A stretch of DNA of 64,000 nucleotides from Amoebophrya sp. A120 (taxonomy: Eukaryota > Sar > Dinophyceae > Syndiniales > Amoebophryaceae), in the NCBI GenBank assembly GCA_905178155.1, contig CAJINV010000005.1:5615469-5679468 (forward strand), written 5' to 3'. Every line of letters starts with the position of its first letter. The first letter of the stretch is position 1. Under the pieces are notes generated by a model, which ran no database searches, was not told where the DNA came from, and saw only the letters and a program-made list of their open reading frames with translations. Below, piece by piece: positions 43,701-55,700 of this stretch. The position numbers were made by a program, and so were the translations under genes.

Positions 43701-46700
43701 TAACACGTCCCTACCCCAGAGTCAAGTAGATGGGTAGTACTCCGCTAGATGACAAATCAGCCAGCTTTGATGGTTGCGCATGACAGGTTTGCTGGCCTCG
43801 TAGAAGCGTGATCCTGTTTACTAGCGTGCTCAGAAGCATCACAGATCCAGCGCATCGTGCTGATCGTAGCATCACAAATTTCGCAACGCGACTAGAGAAC
43901 GTTTTGCATGGGGCTCCGCATGAGAAACTTTTTTGGCATGCAGATTTGCATGACACTTCTGGGGTGGAGGGTGCGTTTTTTACATAGGATACCGGACTCC
44001 AGCGAAGGTCGTTGCCGTCCGGAAGGTATCAACTGCAAATATGTCTGAGTCTGGAAGTCTGTCATGCACATTTTGCATCACCGGTGATGTCTGTGATGCA
44101 TGCCATGTCTGTGATGCATGCCCAAGCATGATCACAGCTATTTTCTGACGGCTTTCATCTGATGCCCATACTGTATGAGAAACGCCCCCGCCTCCGTGTA
44201 GCAAGAAATACATCTCTATTGCCAATACAGATTTGTTTACGAATCAGAACACAGCATTACAAGTTAAGTACATCCTTCCAGACCCAGACTACATATTTGC
44301 ACTTGATAGAAAGACCAAGTAGCGGATTCCGATCTCGCACCCGGCGGGCCGGTGGAAATCGACATTGCGTTCAGTGTGAAAAACCTCGCCGGTATCTACA
44401 GTAAGCTTATTCGTCGTCCCGTGCAGAATGTACAGATGCTGTTTCTGCATGACAAAACTTGCCGGCAATGTTAGTCAGCATGACAAGGTGGGGATGTTGA
44501 CTCTAAGTTAGCGAAATTTTTTGTCATGCATTTTGTACACGTACTATCACGGGGATAAATTTGTATTGCATATCTGAAGTGGAAATTACCGGCGCGGAAT
44601 TGCAGCAAAGGAGAAGCAGCGAAGAGTTCGAGGCTTGGAGAAAGAGAAACAGGAATCTTCCCGAGCCGGAGCCGTTACGAGTCCCGGGCTCTTTCGACGC
44701 GCAAAACGCGAGCTCCGCGAAAAACCGGCATTTGACCTACACGCAGCCGGAGTTTTTATGCATTGCAAATATCCCTGGATGTCTGGAAGGTTGCAACTTG
44801 TGATGCTGTCTCTTCATTCTAGAAAAATCTGTATTGCATGAACAGCAAGAGGGGCCCAGTTTGTGCTGCTTGGAGATGGTATTTCTCATGCGGAAGAGGC
44901 ATCAGGGAAGCTTCGAAAAATCTGTGATGCTAGGTTATGCATATACCTGCTATGCATTACAGGCGTCATGGGTCATGCAAAATCTGCACGACAAGTCCTG
45001 CATTTCCAGGCCCAGCCATATTTGCATTTCATAATTTTTGCACGTGAGCAACACCGTCCGGTACGGCCAGGCTGGCGGAAAAAGCGAAATCAAGAAAACA
45101 GTCACCTTTGAATTCTCTTCGGAGCGAGAATTTCGGGAAATTTTCGAGCCGCCGCGGACGCGCGTGCGCCAACACTTGGACAAACGCGACTTGAAGATCA
45201 TCGCGGATTTCGGCGAGGCGATTTTCGGCGAGTTGCAGGCGTTGAAGCGGAAACAGGATGAGTTGTCGAAGGCGAATTTCCAAACTTTGGAAGCCGACAA
45301 GACGAAACGGGCGGAATACGACAAACTAACCGCGGCGCATTTGAAAGAGCACAACTTCAGCAAGTTTGTCGATTACGCCCGACAGGACGAGGTTGCGGAG
45401 GCACTGTACAAAAATTACGTTCGCTTCCTCTCGGGGCAGGACGAAGAAAGGCAGGAGAAGGCTGCGGAGAAGCAAAAGTTCGTTTCGGCCACACCACCGT
45501 CCGGCGGTGTTGAGCAGTCTAGTCCCAAAACGAGCTCCGCTGAGGAGAGCAAAGTGGAAGGAGGAATCATACAGCACAAGGCTTGCTTGATGCGGGGTGT
45601 TCTAGTGGAGGCCGGAAAGGAGGATAACGACTTGGGTATGACCAAGTCCAACTGGATCAGACTGTGGAAAAACCACTGGGAGCTGAAGACCGCGACAACC
45701 AGCAAGACGATCTCCACCACCGCGTTGAGGAAATCAATCGGGGGAGGGTTAGTACCCGGAATACAGGATGGTACGAAGTCGGGCGGTGTAGTAATCCGGG
45801 GGAACAAGCCGGAACTACACCAGGAAGACATTAGTGGCCCGGCCGAGATCGCCCGACTGATTGGTTGGGCGGACTACTGTCTGAACTTTTCCGACTTCAC
45901 GAAAGAGATCCGCCGGCAGGTGCAGAAGGACGCGGCCTACCTGCAGAACACTATGGAAGCGTCAGGTTTGAAATCGACAAAGTTGAAATGATTTGCCATG
46001 CATAAAATGGATACCAGTCGGATACCCAATTTTCAAGCGGCGCATGACAAATTTTCCGAGCGCCGGAATTCAATTTGTCATGCTGCTCGGGCACAGAAGA
46101 CTGCTTTTGTCATGCTCCTTTAGCAGCTCTACTTCAAACCCCAAACAGGCTGACACGCGGCCTCCCTTGCCATCCCGGCAAGACAGGCACTTCATGCCTT
46201 GCATTTTATGCATGGCAAATCATTTCAACTTTGACGATTCCAAACCTGACGCTTCCATAAACACGCACAAGAAGATCAAGGAAAGGGCGCAGCATATCCA
46301 CAGTACATTTTCCGTACACGTACAAATGCGGTCTCCGCATGACAAAACTTGGCTTCGATCCTAGTTTAGCATGACAAGTTTAACGCTCCACATTGGTGAA
46401 ATTTGTGATGCATCTTGTACATGTACGGAAAATTTGTATTGCATATAGCAGTTGGCGACGACATTGACCGAGCTGATCGACGCGATGGCGGACTGGTGCA
46501 TTCTGAAGACCTTGGAACTGCAGAAAACGAAACTCTTTGACGATTTCATGCAGGCCCGGCACTTAAAATCGACCGACGATTTCCGGTTATTATGAACTGC
46601 AAAAGCATCGCGCAATTAGAAATTGCATGACAAATTTTTGATATTGACTTATCATTACAAATTCAATTTGTAATGCGGATTTGCCTGAAGTAGAAGTAGA

Positions 46701-49700
46701 AAATTTCTAAATGCATAAAACGCAATTAGTACGAGTGCGATACTTTTGCATTGCATAGCTATTCGACAAAGCCGATTGGAAGAAAGAGCAGAAGCAGTCG
46801 GAAAAGCTGATGGGGGTCGAGGCGAACTTCCAGACCGAGGATTTCTTGGTGAACCTGTTGACGAAAAAAACGCTGGAGTTGAAGCGATTTGAGGAACGGA
46901 AAATGATGAGCAGCGGTGGAGGGGATCCGAAAGATAAACTAGCGATCGGCTCTGCCGACGGGGGTACTTCTAAAAATCTCGATGTTGACATCAAGAAAAA
47001 AAAGAGCCTTGCTTTGGCCATTGCCACGCAGCAAAAAGTAGTACCAACAGCGGCGGAAAGGTTTAAGCAGGTATCAAATGTAAAAATGTCTGGGTCTGGA
47101 AGAACTCATGTTTGTCATGCTTGTCTGGCATAACTCTTAAATCTGTCATGCACGTTACCCAAGAGCTCCGCTTTTCTGTGATGCAGAAGCGCAGTTTGTC
47201 ATGCGGAATAGGCAACACCTAGGAGCTCAGAAACTTGTCATGCTGAGCCAGCATCTGTAGCCTCATTATGAGACGCCACCCAGCATCACAAGTTTCCAGA
47301 CCCAGACACTTTTACATTTGATAGCAGGCGAAGAAGTTGCACTTGTTGAAAGGTTATGGAGCGCAAATATGTCTGGGTCCTCTGGAACTGGATGGGTCCA
47401 GATATTTGCCATACTGTTCTTGCATGATCTAGGAGATCTGGCATGTAAGCCATAGCATCACACGTCTTGGGAAGCTGTCCCCATGCCTAATCCGCATGAC
47501 AAATGCCCAGTTTTGATGGTGCTGAGTTTTGGGCCGCATTTGCTGTTCATGCATCACAGATCTTTGCGTTGTGTGAAATTTGCATCACAAGTTGCAACCT
47601 TCCAGACCCAGATATTTTTGCACTTGATAAAGGTCAGATTCTCTTTCGACAGGACCAGGACGCGTTTGAAGTTTTCGAGCAAAAGTGGAAGGAAGCGAAG
47701 GAGAAAGTCGAGGATAAGGATTTTTATTTTGGAATCTCGAAACCAACCGAGGGCCAAGTGCAGCAGCATCGGATTACGAATTTTGTGAACGAGAAGCTGC
47801 GGGATCTGTCGATCAAAATCGACACGAAGATGCGTGATAAAGCGTTCGGAATAAAGATGAACACTGGAGCAGGAGGTGCGGCAACTTCTACAAACTTGAA
47901 CAAGAACCTCGCGATTGCGCAGTTCCTCCAAACGGGTGTAAAGACGGTGAATAAGCAAGATATGGACAGTTTTAAGGGCTTGTCCGAGGAAGAGCGAGCC
48001 GTGGTTTGGCTGGACCGGGAAATCAACTACGCGGTCCGGATATGAAATGCAAATATGTCTGGGTCTGGAAACTTGGAACTTGTGATGCTAACTGTGGATT
48101 CTAAAAAAAATCTGTATTGCATGACCAGCAAGAGGAGTCCAGTTTGTGCTACGCGGGGAGGCCATTTGATTGTGATGCGGAATTATAGGCATCAAGACGT
48201 AGTCGGAATAAAATCTGTGATGCTACTACCTAGGGAATACATCACAGACGTCACGGGTCATGTAAAATCTGCATGACAACAAGTTGCAACCTTCCAGACC
48301 CAGACATACTTGCATTTGATGCCAGAAACTGAAGGAGGGAACAAGCAAGACATCTTCTTCACTTAGCTCCAAAACCGCCGCGGAAAACAAGAAGAAATTG
48401 TTGCAGAACAGCCAGAACAAGATTGCGTTTGCAAACTCGAAAGACACAGACGGCGGGAGTGCGAATGTAAGGAAACTGCACTTAACTTCGTTCTTCAAAA
48501 CTTTCGGAGACGAATTTGAAGAGGCCCGGGACTGCGCGCTCTTGGCGTCTGTGTTGCCGAATTATAATTCCAAGCCTACTTCGACCTCCGCGAAAAGCCC
48601 AGGACCACAGTCCTCGGGAGTGCTTGATGTTCTCGGGAAGAGCAAATCTTCCCTGTACATCCAAGAGATGAAGAACGTCACAAGGAAAAAGATTGACGCG
48701 CGGAATTTCAAATACGACGTGGATTTCCGACAAGAGGTAGCGGGGAGGTTAAAACGGATGCTGGAGGATGTAGGAAGAAACGAGAAACAAGGAGAACCGG
48801 CACAACTAGCCCTACAGGACACCTCCAATGACCGACAACAAGAAGTGCTCTCCTACGACGAAGTTTTCGATCCCTCAACTCCAAGCGTTAAAAACCCGAA
48901 CGAAAGTGGTTCTCTTGCAAACAAAAGGAAAAGTGGAGCGGTCGATCGTTTTTTCGGCACGACCGGCGACATGAAAAAGCCACTTGCTGGAAGTAGCACG
49001 AAGAATGATGCCTCGACAAATATAAATAAACCTTTCTTCATTCTGGAAACGGAGCCTTGCGGAGCTTGTGACTTCCTCACGACGAGTTGTACTTCTAGCA
49101 GTGACGTAGTTTCTACTACAATTCGGCAGAAAGAGCTGGACCTCGTGGACGAGTTTTTGCCCTTTACAGGCGCCTGGTGCAAGAAAATCGATGTCGTCTC
49201 GTCGGCTTCATCTTCTGGCGGCGGGGGACCGACGTCAACACCGCAGCCGAACCAACAAGCCGACCCCGACTTAGAGCAGGAGATTCAGGAAATCGAGAAA
49301 AAAATCCAGGAAATCCTATGCATTGCAAAAGTATCGTATTCGTAGAAATGCATTACAAATTTTCTCGACATGAGAAATAAAATTTGTAATGCGGATTCAC
49401 CTTAAGGAAAAGAATTGTAGTGCATGGCTGCAATTTTTACTACGAGTGCGATACTTTTGCACAGGATAAATCCAGAAGCACTACAACGAGGTAAAAAACG
49501 GCGCGAAAAATCTCGGACGGAGCGATGCGAGTATGCAATACTAATTTCGTCCCGCTGCACATGTACAAGATGCATGACAAACTGCGCGAACTTGAAGCGA
49601 CGTCCAACTTGTCATGCTGACAATGATTGAAAGCAAGTTTTGTCATGCAGAAACAGCACTTGGATTTGTGCGAACGTCGTCGTGTGTGGGAAATTTACAG

Positions 49701-52700
49701 TGGATAGCGAGTGTGAAGAAAATCTTAGCCGGGTACAGCAACGAGATTGTGGAAATCCAGCTGGTATGCATTGCAAAGGTATCGCACTCGTAGTAATTGC
49801 AGTCATGCATTACAAATCTTTTTCTTAAGGTAAATCAGCACTACAAATTTCTTTTCTCATGCTGAGGAAATTTGTAATGCATTTAGACGAATGCGATACT
49901 TCTGCACTGCATATCTGTCGCAGATAAAGCTGAGGAAACAGAAGTTGAAACGGATATTACCCGAATTGAGGTTCGAAGCCGGTTGCGCCGAACGGGGGAA
50001 AGCGGTGTATTGCGAAGCGGAGGTGAATATCAAGTGCAAAAATGTCTCGGTCTGGAAGATTGCCTGGTTTGTCGTGCATATTTTGCACAACCCATGATGC
50101 CTGTAATGAATGACCTAGCATCAGAGATTTTTAAAAGGGCCTTCTGGTTCTGATGCGTATTCCGCGTGAGAAATGCGGCCCTGTCCGCGTAGCACGAATG
50201 GAACTCCTCTTGCTGGTCATGCAATACAGATTTTTTACCTTGTTCCAAAGACAGCATCACAAGTTACAACCTTCCAGACCCAGACATATTTGCATTCCAT
50301 AGTGAACGACTTCGTGCAGTTTTCCTCGAGCCAAAATTTCTCAGGTACGACTACAGGAGGCTCTGGAACGCCCCGAGCTGCAGCAGCTGCGAATAGTACA
50401 GGAAATAGAAATCCGGGCGACATAGCGAACACAAGAATGTACTACCAGCAACACCACAGGGAAGCGGTGATTCAAGTTTGCGAAAAGATCCCGACTCTAT
50501 CACAGGAAAAAGTGTTATACGTTAACGGTTTTCACAGATTCTTGCAGTCATGCATCACAAATGTAGTTCAATATGCATGCTATGCATGACAAATTCTGAC
50601 ACGTCTTGTGATGCATTTCTGCGTCACAAATTCCGTTAACGTTAACACTTTTTCTTGTGATAGACTCTTCCCCCCATGCAGACCTGGCACAACCAGAAGG
50701 GGAGGCTGACCGCAAATCGGCCGGAGACGGTGGAGATCTCGAATCAGGTAGACAGAATCAAACACCAGATGAAAACTATCGTGCCGACCATTCACGCGGA
50801 CCTGTTCACGTTGTCGCAGTTAGTGACGTTGCCGTTCATGGAAGCAGAGGACAGGAGGAAGTTGGAGTTCGACGTTTTGGTTTTGCCCAACGGGGCGATT
50901 TGCTTCAAGTGCGTTTCTATCCACGATCCGGCGGACGATAGTGAAATAGATGGCGGAGAGGTCGAGGACGACGTTGATCAGGAAAGAACGGACTCGCTCT
51001 CGTTCCCGTCCAAAGCCGACCTGGCGAATTGCGAAGTGGAGGGTCCGGACGCGAGTCTGATCACAGCTTTTACGTTATCACAAGCAAAAGTGTTAAGGTT
51101 GAGGGTTTTCACAGATTGGAGCCATGCATCACAAATTTAGCTTAGTATGCATGTTAAGCATGACAAACTTGGACGCGTTTTGGTTATGCGTTGCTGCGTC
51201 ACAGATTCCGTTAATGTTACCACTTTTTCCCGTGATATACGCAGCAGGAGCTGAGGTTGAGCGGGAACGAATCCGCTGCCGCAGCGATTCTTGCGGGTTC
51301 AACATCTCCGCCGGCGCTGAAGAGACAACGCAAGGACAGCGACGACATTGCTCTTGCTGGGCAGCAAGATGAAAGAACCTCGAGCAGCGCCAGCGGCGGT
51401 GGAAGTTGTGCGATCGAAGAGGACCATCTGCATTCCCTAGCTGGTGCAAATAAAACATCAACTTCCAGCACGACGCTCCATAACACAGTCTCCCCTTCCT
51501 GGGAGCTTTGCCGGTCCCGCCTCATCCAGGCCGGTCGGGGTTCGCAGCTGTGCGCTTTCGGGCAACGGAAGACGAAAGAGGAGGCAAGTATACACTATTA
51601 CGAGTTCGCGTTGAATACCCATTACATCCTGCTCGCAAAGCCCATCGAAGCGTGTTTCAAAGTCCAGAATTTACAGCACAAGCTCGACTTTGGCAAGCAG
51701 CAACCGATCAGCTTGAAGTGTATGCGGTACAAGCCGCCAAAGGTCGGGAATGCAACTAGCGCGCACCCGGAGCCGAAGTTGTATCGGAAGCAATTGCTGC
51801 AAATTTGGGGGGAAGCAATGTGGATATCACAGGAAAAAGTGTTAACGTTAACGGAATTTGTGATGCAGTGACGCATCAGAAAAGGTGCGCAAATTTGTAT
51901 TGCATAGCATGCATAGAAGGCAAAACTTGTAACGCATGACTGCCATTTGTGAAAACCGTTAACGTTAACACTTTTTTGTTTGATAGTGGATGGAGGAAAA
52001 TCACAGCCACTTGGTTTATTTTATCGACGATGGGAAAGTCATACCGAGGACAACTTCTGGCGGTAGTAGCAATAAACCTGCATCACCCGACGACCATCTC
52101 CACCCGGATTTCTATCAAATGTAAAAATGTCTGGGTCTGGAAGGTTGGAACTTGTGATGCTAACTTTGGACTCTAAAAAGATTTGTATTGCATGACCAGC
52201 AATAGGAGCCCAGTTTGTGCTACGCAGGGAGGGCATTTGTCATGCGGGATAGGCATCAGGAAGACCTCTACAAATATGTGATGCCAGACCATGCATTACA
52301 GACATCATGGCTCATGGAAAATATGCATGACAAAATCTCGCAATCTTCCAGACCCAGACATTTTTACGTTTGATAATTTCAAGCAGTTGACAAAAGAACG
52401 GATGATAACCATCGGGAAAAATTACAATTGGAGCCGGTGCCGAGGGTTCGAATTTGTGGACAAACTATTCTCCTGGATTCATTCAGGCATGATCACTGGG
52501 CGTTGCCAGTGGCGGACGCGGTTTAAACTCTTCTGCAGTTCTACGAGGACAGATCAGCTATTCCCTGAAAATTTTTAACCACCCCCAGCCGGTCATTTTC
52601 TGCATGGCAGGCACTGAATTTACTACATGTTTTGCATGACAAATTGGAAGATTATGGGGATGGTTAATGTTTCAGGGAATATCAGCCGATTGAGACGGAT

Positions 52701-55700
52701 CTGTGCGACATGCTGGTCCTGCGCGGTTTAAAATACGATGAGCAGAAGCCAATGACTCGAGCACCAGTGAGCTTGAACTATTTCGGCGGGTTCTGTGATT
52801 TGAAGAAGAACTACAAAAACGTGGGTAGTAGTACAACAGCCTCCTCTTCTATCGTACAAAAAAAGTGTTTCACTGTAAGGATCTTACAGGTTTTGCATCA
52901 CAAGTTTGTTCTACATGACCGAGAAAATTTGCCATGCGAGGTTCCTAAAGGGAAAACACAGCGAAAAATCCACAGTCTTGCATGTGTAGCAAGACAAACG
53001 CTTGCGAGATACACTTTCTGCATTACAAGTTTACAGTGAAACAGTTTTTTCTGGGGATATCTTCATCTTCTGGTCAACGACTTTCCACCACCCCGACTTC
53101 CGCTGCGGCTGCTATGGAGTTCTCAAACGTTACACTCTCAACTGTTACATGCATTTGTCATGCAAAGTTGCCAACAGCCTCCACTTGATGAAGGTGCTTT
53201 AGCATGACAAATTTTCGAAGGGCTAAGCAGCATGGTAATCTGTGGCAAAAAATCTGTGATGCGAAATATGCTGCAACGTTGCCACTTTTACTGTTGCTGT
53301 TCTTGCATTATGTAACGTTTGAGAACGCTATAGGTGCTATGTGGCAGAGGACCCCGAGTCTCGGCAGTCAGCACCCGGGGGGATTGCTGCCGAACGAGAC
53401 AATGTATGAAATGCAAATAGGTCTGGGTCTGGAAGAATGCGACATTTGTCATGCTAGTCTGGAATGACTCTGCACTCTGTATTGCGTGGCCACCAAGCGG
53501 CCCGCTTGCCTTTCATGCGAATAAAGCGCAGTTTCTCATGCGAAATACGCATCACAGAAGCACGAAAAGAGTTGTCATGCTTGGCGGCGCAGTACAGAGC
53601 ACTCTATTGTTCACGGAGTTGCATCACAAGTTTCCAGACCGCCAGACATTTTTGCGATTGAGACAATGCAGCTGCAGTTTGACACGTTAGTCAAGGAAGT
53701 ACTGGACGAGGTAGAAACCATATCGCAAGAAAAAACTGTTTCGCTGTAAATTTGTAATGCAGAAACTGTATCTGAGAAGTGTTTGTCTTGCTATACATGC
53801 AAGACACTAGATTTTTAGCTGTGTTTTCCCCTAGGAATCTCGCATGGAAAAGTTTCTCTGTGATGTAGAACAAACTTGTTTTGCAAAATAACTTACAGTG
53901 AAACACTTTTTTCGTACGATAAACCACGTCGTCAAAGGCCCCCGCCATTGTAACCGGGAAGAAGATGTCCTCGCCATCGAAACGCCCGCCGAGCGACAAC
54001 AAGAAGGGCACGACTAGCAAAGAAGATGAACCAGAAACGGCGATGAAAGTAGACGAGACCTTGGATGAAAAGCAGAAAGTCCTCGCTTTGTTCAAACAAA
54101 AACAGCAGAAAATCAAATCTCTCCCGAAGATCTACTCCACCATCAGCCCTTTCTCCCCGTATTTCCAGCTTCTCCAAGTGCCCTACGGGTGGCATTTGCG
54201 GTACTCCCGCTCCAGCAATCGGTCCTACTACGAGCACGCAACCTTCAAGCAAGAGAAAATCCAGAATTGGCAAAAGCGTGAGAAGCCGCAACTATTGGCA
54301 AAACTGGAAGAAGAGAAGAAGAAGCTCACTGAGGATGTCGCCTCGAAGAGGCAGCAAGCAAGAGTCGAGCACTACAAGAATGCGTTAAAAGCGCAGCATC
54401 CGGACAAGATGCGATTTCACTCTTGGACGGAATTGTACAAAACACCCATTGGGTGGCAAGCGAGAATTCCTTCTGACGTGTGGAAAAACGAAATGAGTTT
54501 CAAGAAGATGCCAGATTCGGTGGAGTTTGGTAGGTTGCAGAAACTGGAAAACCAGAAGAAACCGGACCAGAGGAAACTACTCGATCCGGAGGACACGATA
54601 TGCATCGCAAAAGTTTATCGTATTAGTGGATTAATTGCATTACAAATTAGCTTAGCATGACTGATGTAATTTGTCATGCTGTTTTAGCTGAGAAATGCTG
54701 AACTGCAATTAGTACACGAGTGCGATACTTTTGCAGTGGATACACGAAGTCGCGGTACGACGTGTACTTTGAGAACTCGTTTTTGGACAAGAGGTTCACC
54801 ACCGGCGGCAGTACAGATATCACAAGAAAAAGTGTTAACGTTAACGGAATTTGTGATGCAGTGATGCATCAGAAAAGGTGCGCAAATTTGTATTGCATAG
54901 CATGCATGGAAGGCAAAACTTGTAATGCATGACTGCCAACTGTGGAAAGCCTAATGTTAACATTTTTTTTGTTTGATAACAGGCAGTGGCGCTTCCTCCT
55001 CCGCGGCGAAAACGACGAATAGCACGGTTATTCCGACTGACATGCAGGAGTTGCTGAGAGCGACGGACACCTTTGACAACCGGAACTTTTTCAGCTTGAA
55101 AAACTCGACGATCAAACAGAACACTTCGCTATCCTGTGTGAGAAAAACGTCCCAACCCCGAAGTTGTCATGCAGATTTGCGATTACAGGAACATTTGTCG
55201 TGCGCATCTCCATGAAATGCATTTCAGATCGTGTTCTAAAATTTGTAATGCTGTAAACAGGATGACTGAATTGCTTTGTCATGCAGCTTCCCTTGCTGAC
55301 CACACTACGCTGCAGATGGAAAGAACTTGTCATGCGCAACTCCCAAAACTTGGAGACTTGTCTAGCAGACTTGACTATGGGGTCCTCGTGGGGACGTTTT
55401 TACTCAGGACATTCCCTCTCCTCCGTGGACCTTCTCGCCGTGAAACTGCAAAAAGACGAGATTTCCGAAGAGGCCGTGGCGAATTATCTGAAACAGGAGG
55501 CAAATCGGTTTTACACGGCGAACGTGACGGACTGGAATTTGCCGTTTAAATCCGCAGACCAGTCGACCAGGGATTGGTTGGTCAGTCAAAACGGGATTTT
55601 TCTAGTGAGAAAGTTCGGCCACGAGAGGAGTATCAAGGATTTTACCAGTCCGGAGTTGGCGAAAGTGGATATGGACGACTGGAGACACGAAAAACGGGAA

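Noticed and set aside
53062-53112. Alternative frame FIFWSTTFHHPDFRCGC after the element at 52850
   Set aside because: It looks protein-like but needs a different junction and runs into a stop after the element at 53405; the five-base rule gives the Ser-rich frame, which continues.
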